A DNA stretch of 64,000 bases, taken from positions 32,221-96,220 of the forward strand of contig CAZCEC010000020.1 of the NCBI GenBank assembly GCA_964497615.1. Reading direction: 5' to 3'. Source of the DNA: CAZCEC01 sp964497615 (GTDB lineage: Bacteria; Chloroflexota; Anaerolineae; Anaerolineales; UBA6663). Shown here piece by piece: positions 44,401 through 54,385 of this stretch. Numbering within the stretch: position 1 is the stretch's first letter; every line of letters starts with the position of its first letter. Below the pieces are notes generated by a model. That model ran no database searches. It was not told the DNA's origin and saw only the letters and a program-made list of their open reading frames with translations. The translations under genes were made by a program, and so were the position numbers.

Positions 44401-47400
44401 GGGCTTCACGCTTGGCGCCGTCACCCTGTTTGGCAATACTGGGAATGACAACCTGCGCCCGGCCGGCAATAGTGACTGGGTGGACGGCAGCCTCGGCACC
44501 GATACGCTCGAAGTGGCTGCCAACACCGACATGACCTTGACGGGCAATACCACCGAGGCCACGCTCACCGGCGTCAGCGGCGTCGGCACCGACACCGTAA
44601 ACGGCGTCGAAGTCGCCCGGCTCACCGGCGGCGCTGGCGCCAATGTCATCAACGCCAGCGGCTACTCCGGCAAAGTCTCGCTCCATGGCCTCGGCGGCGA
44701 CGACACTCTCTCCGGCGGCCTGGGCGACGACTTCCTCGACGGCGGCCCGCATGCCACCGCCGACGCCGTCGTCCTCAACGCTGGCGATGCCAGCATCACC
44801 CTCACCGGCAGCGGCTTCAGCGGCCAGGGCAACGATACCGTCGTCAACGTCGAAGCCTATGGCGTCCTGGGCGGCCCGGCCGGGCAGACCTTCGACGCCT
44901 CCGGCTTTAGCTTCTCCGTCTTGCTGAATGGCATGGGCGGCAACGACACCATCATCGGCAGCGGCCAGGCCGACACCATTATCGGCGGGGCCGGCGATGA
45001 CGTCCTCACCGGCGGCGCGGCCTCCGACCAGATCTACGGCGATGAGACCGCCCCCGGCGCCACCGGCACCGACCGCCTGATCGAGACCACCGACAACAAC
45101 ATGACGTTGTCCAACACCGGCCTCGCCATCGGCATCAACACCGATACGCTCACCAGCATCGAAGAAGCCAGCCTCACCGGCGGCGGCGCCAATAACGCCC
45201 TCGACGCGGGCGCCTTCACCAACGGCGTCGCCACCTTGGTGGGGCAGGGCGGCAACGACACCCTCACCGCCGCCCCCAATGCCGGCTCCCTGGAGGGCGG
45301 CCTGGGCGGCGTGGACCTCGCCATCATTACCCGCGACGGCAACTTCACCATCGCCGACACCGGCGCTACCGGCACCACCACCTTCTCCTTCAACGACATC
45401 GAGAACGTCAGCCTCACCGGTGGCGCGGGCGATAACAACCTGAACGCCGGCACCTTCACCCGCGGGTCCGTCACCCTGCGCGGCCAGGGCGGCAACGACA
45501 CCCTCACCGGCACCATCTTTGCCGACTCGTTGGATGGCGGCACCGGCACCAGCGACCGCCTGCTCTACAGCGGCGATAGCGACTACCTGGTCCTCAGCAA
45601 CACCAGCCTGTCCAATCTCACCAGCGGCATCAACGATGCCATTGCCGGTTTTGAGCAGGCCTCGCTCAAGGGCGGCGCCGGCACCAGCGTCCACGATGCC
45701 CGTCTCTTCAGCGGCCTCGTCACCCTCGACGGCCAGGCCGGCACCGACTATCTCTATGCCTCCAACGCCGGCGCCACCCTCCTGGGCGGCGACGGTGATG
45801 ACTGGCTCGGCGGCGGGCTGGGCGCCGATAGCATTGACGGCGGCCCCGGCGCTAACGACACGCTCTACGCCGCCGGCGACGTGAACTTCGTCCTCTCGGA
45901 CGACTCCCTGGCGGGCCAGGGCGGCGATCAGCTAGCCGGCATCGAAAAGGCCTACCTGACCGGCGTTGGCGACAGCGCCAACACCCTGAATGCCGCCGCC
46001 TTCACCCTCGGTCCCGTCACCCTGATGGGCCTGGGTGGCAACGACACCCTCACCGGCGGCGCCGGCAACGACTCGATTGACGGCGGCGCCGGCTTCGACA
46101 CCGCTTCCATCAACATCGGCAACAGCGACGTCACCCTCACCGGCACCAGCATCGAGGGCAACGGCACCGATACCATGGTCTCCATCGAAGCCTTCCTGGT
46201 GCAGGGCGGCCCCGGTCCCAACAAGATGGATGCCTCCGCCTTTGTGGGCGCCGTCACCATGCTCGGCGGCGGCGGCAACGACACCCTCATCGGCGGCGGC
46301 CTCGGCGACTCCCTCCTCGGCGAGGGCGGCAACGACCTGATCACCGGCAATGGCGGCAACGACACCATCGACGGCGGCCTCAACACCGACCGCGTGACGG
46401 CTGAGGGCGACATCGCCCTCTTTACCCTCACCAACAGCGCCCTCACCGGCGACGGCACGGATGTGCTCTCCAACATCGAAGAGGGCCAGCTCACCGGCGG
46501 CAACACCGCCAATGCCTTCAACACCCAGGCCTTCTCCGGCCTGGCCTATCTCGACGGCGGCGCGGGCGACGACACCTTCACCATCAGCCCCAATGGCGGC
46601 ATCATCACCGGCGCGCTGGGCGCCAACGACGCCATCAGCCTCACCGCCAACGCCAATTTCACCCTGTCCGACACTGAGCTGAACGCTACCAACCAGTACC
46701 AGCTCAGCGGCCTCGAGGCGGCCAGCCTCACCGGCGGCGCCGGCAACAACGACATCTCCGCCGCCCAGTTCACCGGCCGCACCACCATTCACGGTTTGGG
46801 CGGCAGCGACACCCTGGCCGGCGGCGTCGGCCCGGATGAGCTGTATGGCGACGACGGCGACGATACCCTCACCGGCAACCAGGGCGCGGACTCGATTGAT
46901 GGCGGCGCCGGGACCGCCGACAAGTGGCTTGAACTGGCCGACTTCAACATCACCCTCATCGCCGAGGGCATCCTGGGCGAGCAGATCGATACCGTCACCG
47001 GCATCGAACTCGCCTCCATCACCGGCAAGGACAGCTTCGACAACCGCTTCAATCTTTCCGGCTTTGTGGGCACTGCCACCATTGACGGCGCCGCCGGAAA
47101 CGACATCCTCACCGGCGGCGACGTGGGCGATATCGTCCTGGGCAGCGCCGGCAACGACACCATCACGGGCGAGGCCGCCAACGACACCCTGGACGGCGGC
47201 GACGGCACCGACCGCCTGGTGGCCACCGGCGCGCTCACCCTCACCCTCAGCACCATCCGCCTCGAAGGCGTCGGCCGCGATACCCTGGCCAATATCGAAG
47301 AAGCCTTCCTCACCGGTTCCTCAGCCAACAACATCTACGACGCCTCCGCTTTTGGCAGCCTCGATACCGCCGTTGGGCAGGTGACCATGCTGGGCCTGGA

Positions 47401-50400
47401 CGGCGACGACACCCTCATCGGCGGCGTCAAGGCCGATAGCCTCTCCGGCGGCCAGGGCAGCGACTCGCTCCTCGGCGGCGACGGCGACGACACCCTCACC
47501 GGCGGCGACACCACACCCGGCGCCAACACCAACGATACCCTGTTGGGCGGCCTCGGCAACGACCTGCTTGATGGCGTCTTTGGCGACGACCTGCTGTGGG
47601 GCGAAGCCGGCAACGACCAGCTCATCGGCGCCGCCGGGCACGACATTATGGATGGCGGCGACGGTGACGACACCCTCAGCGCCGCCTTCGACGATGACAC
47701 CGCCGTTGGCACCCCCGGCAACGACACCCTCACCGGCGGCGTGGGCAACGACTCGCTTGAAGGCGGCGTGGGCATCGACCTCGTCGTTGAAACCGGCGAT
47801 GTGGACTTCACCTACGAAGCCGGCGACCCCGGCACCGGCACCCTGCACAGCGGCGCGCGCGGCGACGACACCCTGGTGCTCGTCGAGCGCGCCTCCCTCA
47901 CCGGCGGCAACAGCCCCAATACTTTCAACCTCCGGGACTTCCCCGGCTCGGTCAGCCTGCGCGGCGGCCAGGGCGCCGATACCTTCACCGGCAGCGCCTT
48001 CGACGACGACCTCCTGGGCGGGCTGAATACTGACCGGATCACGGAAACCGCCGACGTCAACTGGGTTCTCGGTGATACCCAGCTCTCTGGCCGCGGCCTG
48101 GATGCCATCGCCGGCATCGAAGAAGCCGCCCTCACCGGCGGCCCCAGCCCCAACCTCATTGATGCCTCCGCCTTCTCGGGCAACACCACCCTGGACGGCG
48201 CCGCCGCCAACGACACCCTGATCGGCGGCGGCGGCAACGACAGCGTCCTGGGCGGCGACGACCACGACACCCTGACCGGCAACCTGGGCGACGACAGCCT
48301 GATCGGCGGCCTGGGCAGCAACGGCGTCACCGAGCTGGTCACCGCCACCACCGGCGTCACCCTCACCCTCACCAACGAAAGCCTGCTGGGCCTCGGCACC
48401 GACGTCCTCAGCAATACCTTCAAGGTCACCCTCACCGGCGGCGCCGGCCCCGATGTGTTCCTGGCCTCCGCCTTCACCGGCACCGCCACGCTCGATGGCG
48501 CGGGCGCCAACGACACCCTCACCGGCGGCCAGGGCAACGACTCCCTGGTGGGCGGCCCCGGCACCGACCGCCTCACCGAGACCTACGACCGCAACCTCGG
48601 CCTCACCGATTCCACCTTCGTCGTCAGCACCACGGTGGATTTGCTCAGCACCGATACACTAGACTCACTTGAGCAGGCCAGCCTCACCGGCGGCGCGTCG
48701 GCCAACCGGATCGATGCCGGCGCGTTCACGGGCGTCACCACCCTCGCTGGCCTGGGCGGCAACGACGCCCTCATCGGCGGGACCAATAACGACTCCGTCA
48801 GCGGCGGCGCCGGCCTGGATACCCTCACCGGCGGCCTGGGCAACGACACCCTCGACGGCGGCGCCGATACCGACCGCCTGGCCGAAGCCGCCGACGTGCC
48901 CTTGCTCAAGCTCACCAATGGCCTGCTCACTGGCCTCGGCACCGACCAGCTCATCAGCATCGAGCAGGCCAGCCTGGCGGGCGGCCCCGGCAACAACACC
49001 CTGGACGCCTCGGCCTACACCGGCCCCGTCACCCTCACCGGCCTGGCCGGCGACGATTCGCTCCTGGGCGGCAGCGGCTCCGACAGCCTGGATGGCGGCG
49101 AGGGCAACGACACGCTCAGCGGCGGCGGCGGCTCCGATATCCTCTTTGGCGGCACGGGCGCGTTTGAAGATGCGATGGTTGAGACCACCAACGCCACGCC
49201 CATCATCCTCACCAGCGCCAACCTGATTGCCGGCCCCACCGACTTCCTCAACAGCATCGAGGTTGCCAGCCTCACCGGCGGCGCCGCCAACCAGATCATC
49301 GACGCCAGCGGCTTCACCGGCCGCGTGCGCATTGATGGCGCTGGCGGCAACGACTCGCTCACCGGCACCGTGAACGTGGACACCCTCCTGGGCGGCGCCG
49401 GCGACGACACCATCCAAGGCCGCGGCGGCAGCGACCAGCTTGACGGCGGCGCGGGCGAGTTTGACCGGCTGCTCGAAACCGCCGACGCCAACCTGGGCCT
49501 CACCAATGCCACCCTGGTCATCACCCAGGGTGTCACCCTCATCAGCACCGATGTGCTCACCGGCTTCGAGCAGGCCAGCCTCACTGGCGGCCTCGGCCCC
49601 AACCTCATCGAGACGCCCCTGTTCACCGGCACCGTCACCCTGGTGGGCGGCAACAACCACGACCGCCTCATCGCCGGACCCAACCTCGACAGCCTGGTGG
49701 GCGGCGCTGGCAACGACTCCCTCACCGGCGGCCCCGGCGACGACATTCTCCTTGGCGGCAGCGAAGTGGACCGCGTCGTCGAGACCGGCGACGTCAACTT
49801 CGTCCTCCTGCCAGACCAGCTCACCGGCCTGGGCACGGATACGCTCGACAGCCTGGAAGAAGCCGACCTCACCGGCGGCCCCAGCGCCAACACCCTGGAC
49901 ACCACCCAGTTCCCCGGTCCCGTCACCCTCTCCGGCGCGGGCGGCGATGACCTGCTCCTCAGCAGCACCGGCGCCGACTGCCTCTTCGGCGGCGACGGCG
50001 ACGACACCCTGCCCTGGGGCGGCGGTAACGACACCGTCAGCGGCGGCAACGATACCGACCGGCTCATCGTCAGCGCCGACAGCGACTACCTGCTCACCGA
50101 TGCGACGCTCACCGGGCCGGCCAGCCTCACCCTGGACACCCTGGAGGAAGCCAGCCTCACCGGCGGCGCCGGCAGCAATGACTTCGACCTGCTGGACTGG
50201 TCTGGGTCCGCCACCATCCAGGCCCTCGGCGGCCAGGATGCCCTGACCGTCGGCGGCACCGGCGGCCCCGACAGCTACACCGTCTCCGGCACGGAGGTCA
50301 GCTACGGCGCCGCCACCATCGCCTTCAACGACCTGGAGACCCTCAGCCTCTACGGCGGCGAGGGCGACGACGACTTCACGGTGCTCACCCTGCCCCTGGC

Positions 50401-50698
50401 GCAGACTGACGGCGGCAGCGGCGCGGCCTTCGCCCTCACGGCCATCAACCTGTACGGCGGCAACGGCGACGACTTCTTCGACGTGGGCCCGTTCCCCGAC
50501 GTCGCCCTCCACATCGAAGGCGGTGACCACGCGGCCGGCGACCAGCTCGACTTCCACGCCCGCGGCCTGTACGTCGCCCCCGACACCGGCGGCATCCTGC
50601 AAGCCGAAGGCCAGCAGCCCGTCACCTACGCCGGCATCGAGATCGTCAACATCTTCGACCGCCTGTACCGCCTCTTCCTCTCCCTCATCGGCAAATAG
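41486..50698 (+). CDS. Giant RTX-like repeat protein with N-terminal degenerate hydrolase domain
   Basis: About 3070 residues. Start ATG 41486, nine bases after GAGGAG. Residues 38-230 align, from memory, with the dienelactone-hydrolase-type alpha/beta hydrolase fold (WSGWVLVPHLGQ, AAGLATLSLNLL, PVLLIASRADRLTLDLNRQA). The nucleophile elbow reads GLLAAGPAAAAAL with Gly129 in place of Ser, and the usual THLFEEPG His is missing; Asp178 remains. Residues 255-271 are a hydrophobic Ala-rich segment followed by PAQPAEA, like a signal peptidase site, but placed internally. Residues about 280-3070 hold about 25 composite repeats: an xxIExASLTGG...N..DAS.F.G unit followed by RTX-type GGNDTLxGGxGxDSLxGG blocks that bind calcium in known families. 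No type I secretion genes are nearby. The function is not established; a surface structural or adhesive role is inferred. Confidence 0.72.
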   Translation: MTRFVPRRARAARADDTVPPRRGVLRRVARLWSGADRLTVELALPLGPRGWSGWVLVPHLGQPAALDSLLPALRAAGLATLSLNLLAGESHPSALFDAPRLGARLAAAARWLLSQPEARGQRLGLLAAGPAAAAALWAAADLGPAAAAVVSLAGRADLALSRLAAISAPVLLIASRADRLTLDLNRQAAQRLNARSRLVLAPSFLYQRQRLRDPGALDSLLAVEWLGQHVAGLNPAALPRPPITPLLPRALQRGGAAAAATVAAVVAALAGPAQPAEAAASLDVTGGALTYTGSGSSTSLIVGLDGGNYIFIDPGEGSISISANAAAAGCANIGLSYWAACPDTAVNTLSINTGAGSDNVGLVIRDGFDDTTVDGGANSDDLSIDDTNTNFNDANTLTGSTFTRSFIDTITYQNFETLAVTAEPGNNTINIQGTSIPTTFDGHDGSDTFIIGSGNSLDAIDGALGVIGGSGTNALRVLDSASGNAMNFNGLTATRSGMAGLTIGSGIDSVSLDSGSGNDSLLPVFFNIPVTLRGGGGNDTISGGPGNSNDSLDGGSGSADRLVASGDALWDLDNTQITSFNHGFDLLVGGTFEQASLTGTGGNDIVWADEFNQGPVTIVGGNGNDQLTGTPLGDSILGGDGDDTLRGLGGSDTLSGGNDTDELREDYYVTGDATLTNTSLNTTFLGSDVLSGINAAYLVGWDGSNDYMDASAFTAGPVTLLGFGGNDTLLGGGANINDSLNGGSGTDWVFATANTDFNLSNSQLATANGSPLGDDSLTSIERASLTGGSSANNLDASSFSAGDVVLNGAGNNDELDGGPGDDTLTGGFGNDNIDGNGGTDTLVETGNGDFDLDFNHLAGVMGSDELTGIERASLTGGAGNNTLDASDFIAGPVTLDGAGGNDTLHGGFAGDSLIGGAGSDLVSINRVAFFTPQVLVVSDTLMAATGQLPDTLSGIDRAHLIGGLSDDLLDASGFTLGAVTLFGNTGNDNLRPAGNSDWVDGSLGTDTLEVAANTDMTLTGNTTEATLTGVSGVGTDTVNGVEVARLTGGAGANVINASGYSGKVSLHGLGGDDTLSGGLGDDFLDGGPHATADAVVLNAGDASITLTGSGFSGQGNDTVVNVEAYGVLGGPAGQTFDASGFSFSVLLNGMGGNDTIIGSGQADTIIGGAGDDVLTGGAASDQIYGDETAPGATGTDRLIETTDNNMTLSNTGLAIGINTDTLTSIEEASLTGGGANNALDAGAFTNGVATLVGQGGNDTLTAAPNAGSLEGGLGGVDLAIITRDGNFTIADTGATGTTTFSFNDIENVSLTGGAGDNNLNAGTFTRGSVTLRGQGGNDTLTGTIFADSLDGGTGTSDRLLYSGDSDYLVLSNTSLSNLTSGINDAIAGFEQASLKGGAGTSVHDARLFSGLVTLDGQAGTDYLYASNAGATLLGGDGDDWLGGGLGADSIDGGPGANDTLYAAGDVNFVLSDDSLAGQGGDQLAGIEKAYLTGVGDSANTLNAAAFTLGPVTLMGLGGNDTLTGGAGNDSIDGGAGFDTASINIGNSDVTLTGTSIEGNGTDTMVSIEAFLVQGGPGPNKMDASAFVGAVTMLGGGGNDTLIGGGLGDSLLGEGGNDLITGNGGNDTIDGGLNTDRVTAEGDIALFTLTNSALTGDGTDVLSNIEEGQLTGGNTANAFNTQAFSGLAYLDGGAGDDTFTISPNGGIITGALGANDAISLTANANFTLSDTELNATNQYQLSGLEAASLTGGAGNNDISAAQFTGRTTIHGLGGSDTLAGGVGPDELYGDDGDDTLTGNQGADSIDGGAGTADKWLELADFNITLIAEGILGEQIDTVTGIELASITGKDSFDNRFNLSGFVGTATIDGAAGNDILTGGDVGDIVLGSAGNDTITGEAANDTLDGGDGTDRLVATGALTLTLSTIRLEGVGRDTLANIEEAFLTGSSANNIYDASAFGSLDTAVGQVTMLGLDGDDTLIGGVKADSLSGGQGSDSLLGGDGDDTLTGGDTTPGANTNDTLLGGLGNDLLDGVFGDDLLWGEAGNDQLIGAAGHDIMDGGDGDDTLSAAFDDDTAVGTPGNDTLTGGVGNDSLEGGVGIDLVVETGDVDFTYEAGDPGTGTLHSGARGDDTLVLVERASLTGGNSPNTFNLRDFPGSVSLRGGQGADTFTGSAFDDDLLGGLNTDRITETADVNWVLGDTQLSGRGLDAIAGIEEAALTGGPSPNLIDASAFSGNTTLDGAAANDTLIGGGGNDSVLGGDDHDTLTGNLGDDSLIGGLGSNGVTELVTATTGVTLTLTNESLLGLGTDVLSNTFKVTLTGGAGPDVFLASAFTGTATLDGAGANDTLTGGQGNDSLVGGPGTDRLTETYDRNLGLTDSTFVVSTTVDLLSTDTLDSLEQASLTGGASANRIDAGAFTGVTTLAGLGGNDALIGGTNNDSVSGGAGLDTLTGGLGNDTLDGGADTDRLAEAADVPLLKLTNGLLTGLGTDQLISIEQASLAGGPGNNTLDASAYTGPVTLTGLAGDDSLLGGSGSDSLDGGEGNDTLSGGGGSDILFGGTGAFEDAMVETTNATPIILTSANLIAGPTDFLNSIEVASLTGGAANQIIDASGFTGRVRIDGAGGNDSLTGTVNVDTLLGGAGDDTIQGRGGSDQLDGGAGEFDRLLETADANLGLTNATLVITQGVTLISTDVLTGFEQASLTGGLGPNLIETPLFTGTVTLVGGNNHDRLIAGPNLDSLVGGAGNDSLTGGPGDDILLGGSEVDRVVETGDVNFVLLPDQLTGLGTDTLDSLEEADLTGGPSANTLDTTQFPGPVTLSGAGGDDLLLSSTGADCLFGGDGDDTLPWGGGNDTVSGGNDTDRLIVSADSDYLLTDATLTGPASLTLDTLEEASLTGGAGSNDFDLLDWSGSATIQALGGQDALTVGGTGGPDSYTVSGTEVSYGAATIAFNDLETLSLYGGEGDDDFTVLTLPLAQTDGGSGAAFALTAINLYGGNGDDFFDVGPFPDVALHIEGGDHAAGDQLDFHARGLYVAPDTGGILQAEGQQPVTYAGIEIVNIFDRLYRLFLSLIGK
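42248..42325 (+). other. Internal signal-peptide-like segment of giant protein
   Basis: Encodes residues 255-280 of the giant protein. A basic flank (RALQRGG) leads into an Ala/Val-rich hydrophobic core and PAQPAEAAA. It resembles a Sec signal with n-, h- and c-regions, unusually placed 250 residues in. Confidence 0.5.
43100..50250 (+). repeat. Array of about 25 composite RTX-like repeats
   Basis: Protein-level repeats of roughly 80-130 residues. Each opens with a LxxIExASLTGG-type strand, then N-x2-DAS-x-F-x-G and V-T-L-x-G, then one to four GGxGNDxLxGG nonapeptides and a variable D-x2-L-x-LTN spacer. Counted by eye on the ASLTGG anchor: 25 units, from TFEQASLTGTGG to LEEASLTGGAGSN. Lysine and cysteine are very rare; Asp, Gly and Thr dominate. 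The regularity of the DNA causes long spurious open frames on the other strand. Confidence 0.8.
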
Positions 50699-50722
50699 CC
50701 GCGGCCCTCGCCCGAATCAAAA

Positions 50723-50755
50723 ACTGCGCGGCTGGCATCTTGCCAGCCGCGCAGT
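50723..50755. terminator. Strong hairpin after giant gene
   Basis: A perfect 15-bp stem (50723-50737 with 50741-50755) around the loop TCT. On the minus strand it is followed by TTTTTGATT, so it is a good intrinsic terminator in that direction; on the plus strand the U-tract is poor. It may act on both strands, 24 bases after the giant stop codon. Confidence 0.75.
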
Positions 50756-50794
50756 CTTGAGATCCTCAACCCCCCTGGCGTCTCAACTCTCCCC

Positions 50795-51061
50795 GGCCCT
50801 GTCATGCCGAACCCGCCTCGGCCGGACGGCACGGTGCCGGTCTTCTTCNNNNNNNNNNNNNNNNNNNNNNNNNNNNNNNNNNNNNNNNNNNNNNNNNNNN
50901 NNNNNNNNNNNNNNNNNNNNNNNNNNNNNNNNNNNNNNNNNNNNNNNNCACGGTGCCGGTCTTCTTCCTGCTGCGGCCCTGTCATGCCGAACCCGCCTCA
51001 GCCGGACGGCACGGTGCCGGTCTTCTTCCTGCTGCGGCCCTGTCATGCCGAACCCGCCTCA
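50795..51061. repeat. 61-bp tandem repeats interrupted by 100-N gap
   Basis: Copies beginning GGCCCTGTCATGCCGAACCC start at 50795, 50975 and 51036; the last two are exactly 61 bases apart. The gap (50849-50948) falls inside the array, so copy number is unknown. No ORF or RNA is supported. The GTCATGCCGA core resembles intergenic elements of the GTCATTCCGAGG type seen again at 61074-61106. Confidence 0.85.
50849..50948. other. Assembly gap (100 N)
   Basis: One hundred Ns, the conventional placeholder for a gap of unknown length. It sits in a tandem repeat array, where short-read assembly commonly fails. Confidence 0.95.
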
Positions 51062-51137
51062 GCCCGTCCGAACTGGCGCTGGCCCCGCGCGGGTGAGGCA
51101 TCTGGCAACCCCGTCGGCAGGCCCACCCCATAACAAA

Positions 51138-51174
51138 CCGGGCCGGCCGCCGAAATCATCGGCAGCCGGCCCGG
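51138..51174 (-). terminator. ftsH intrinsic terminator
   Basis: Stem 51138-51153 with 51159-51174: 15 pairs, one C-A mismatch, five-base loop. On the minus strand it is followed by TTTGTTAT. It lies about 25 bases after the ftsH stop codon. Confidence 0.8.
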
Positions 51175-51198
51175 CCTTCAAAGCCACATGCGATTTGG

Positions 51199-53085
<1,887 letters not shown>

Positions 53086-53115
53086 AGGGACCTCCCCGAA
53101 AAACACCCAACCCAA

Positions 53116-53209
53116 CAGTCTGTCCGGCGATTATACCATCCGCCTACCGGCCTGCACAGACCCGGCGGCTCTCCAAAGGGCTAGATTGGATGAGAACTCA
53201 ATGAATTGA
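53116..53209. other. 94-base intergenic region
   Basis: Between ftsH and the kinase gene. It holds the ftsH -10 (53130-53135) and a small 5-bp AT-rich palindrome (TCAAT/ATTGA, 53199-53210) next to the kinase stop. No terminator with a U-tract was seen for the kinase. Confidence 0.5.
53130..53135 (-). promoter_or_regulatory. ftsH -10 element
   Basis: TATAAT on the minus strand, 45 bases upstream of the ftsH GTG. The -35 region (TGTGCA, spacer 17) is weak. Confidence 0.5.
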
Positions 53210-54364
53210 TTACCAGTACACCGAGGCCACGTACGCCCAGAAGGGAATCAGCCCGGCCACAGCCACGAACGCCAGGAAGCCCAGGGTCATCGCCACCCAG
53301 TCCAGCCCCTCCGCCGCCAGGCCGTTGCCCCCGGCCATGGCATCCCCGCCCCGCACCGTGCGCGCGGCCAGTTCAGCGCGCGTCGGCTGGCGGAAGACGG
53401 TGGGCGCCTCCGGCAGCACTTCCGGCATCGGCGGCGGCACGTAGGTGGGCGGCGGGTCCGGCACGCGCGGCGTGCCGTGGGGCGGGGTCTGGAGCGCCGC
53501 TTCGTGCGCCCCGGTGGCCTCCAGCCCGCGCTCGCGGTAGGAGATCAGGATGCGGCCAAACTGGTCCGCCGTGCGGTAGCGGGCCGAAGGCTCCTTGGCC
53601 AGCACCTTGTGGACGATGCGCTCCAGGGTCTCCGGCAGGGCGGGGTTGAACAGGGTGAGCATCGGCGGCTCGTCGCGCAGGTGCATCATCGCCAGCGCCT
53701 GCTGGGTGGAGGCCACGAACGGCAGCCGCCCGGCCAGCATCTCGTACAGCACGATGCCGATGGAGTACACGTCCGAGGCCGGGGTGGGGGCCTCGCCCGC
53801 CGCCTGCTCCGGCGAGTAATATTGCGGGCTGCCCCAGACGATGTCGGTGGTCTCGCCGGGCTGGAGGGTGCTCAGCGCCTTGGCGATGCCGAAGTCCGTC
53901 ACCTTCACCCGCCCGTCGGCCGTCACCAGGATGTTCTGCGGCTTCACGTCGCAGTGCACCAGCCCGGCCCGGTGCGCGTAGCCCACCCCCGCGCACATCT
54001 GGATCGCCAGGTCCAGCGCCCGCTCCACCCGCATGGGCGAGTTTTCCTTGATGATGGCCTTGAGGTCCTTGCCCTCGATGTACTCCATCACGATGTAGTT
54101 GCGCCCGCCGTCGCGCCCAAAATCGTGGACGGTGACGATGTTGGGGTGCGCCAGGTTCGCCGCCGCCCGCGCCTCCTGCTGGAACCGCGCCAGGAAGTCC
54201 GGGTCGCCGGTCAGCGGCTCGCGCAGCACCTTCACCGCCACCAGCCGCCCCAGCGCCAGGTCCTGCGCCTTATAGACGACCGCCATCCCCCCGGCCCCGA
54301 TCGGGCTGAGGAGGCGGTAGCGCTTGTTCAGCAGATACTGCTGCGGGGCCTGTTCCGTGGTCAT
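53210..54364 (-). CDS. PknB-type serine/threonine protein kinase
   Basis: 384 residues. Kinase domain over about residues 16-275: glycine loop IGAGGMAVVYKA, ATP Lys45 (VAVKVL), Glu of the alpha-C helix (QEARAAANL), VHCDVKPQNIL with Cys138 replacing the common Arg of the HRD motif, DFG (157-159) and GSPQYYSPEQAAGE (P+1 loop). A proline-rich linker (PPPTYVPPPMPEVLPEAP) precedes one C-terminal helix at about 355-380 (MTLGFLAFVAVAGLIPFWAY), with only a few residues outside. No PASTA domains. Likely signal input from the envelope. A TAAAAT -10 lies six bases before the ATG, suggesting a leaderless message (inference). Confidence 0.93.
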   Translation of the reverse strand: MTTEQAPQQYLLNKRYRLLSPIGAGGMAVVYKAQDLALGRLVAVKVLREPLTGDPDFLARFQQEARAAANLAHPNIVTVHDFGRDGGRNYIVMEYIEGKDLKAIIKENSPMRVERALDLAIQMCAGVGYAHRAGLVHCDVKPQNILVTADGRVKVTDFGIAKALSTLQPGETTDIVWGSPQYYSPEQAAGEAPTPASDVYSIGIVLYEMLAGRLPFVASTQQALAMMHLRDEPPMLTLFNPALPETLERIVHKVLAKEPSARYRTADQFGRILISYRERGLEATGAHEAALQTPPHGTPRVPDPPPTYVPPPMPEVLPEAPTVFRQPTRAELAARTVRGGDAMAGGNGLAAEGLDWVAMTLGFLAFVAVAGLIPFWAYVASVYW

Positions 54365-54370
54365 GCTGGG

Positions 54371-54376
54371 ATTTTA
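54371..54376 (-). promoter_or_regulatory. Kinase leaderless -10 candidate
   Basis: TAAAAT on the minus strand, exactly six bases before the kinase ATG. It sits just downstream of the ppk2 stop. No -35 match was found, so the kinase may instead be read with ppk2. Confidence 0.35.
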
Positions 54377-54385
54377 CACCACACT

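Noticed and set aside
43775..45694. Long open frame on the minus strand opposite the giant gene (also 48665-50602)
   Set aside because: It arises from the regular GC-rich codon pattern of the RTX-like repeats; the products are low-complexity with no family motifs, and the plus-strand gene has a ribosome-binding site and clear repeats.
50795..51061. Possible CRISPR array
   Set aside because: The 61-bp units are contiguous with no unique spacers and no cas genes nearby.
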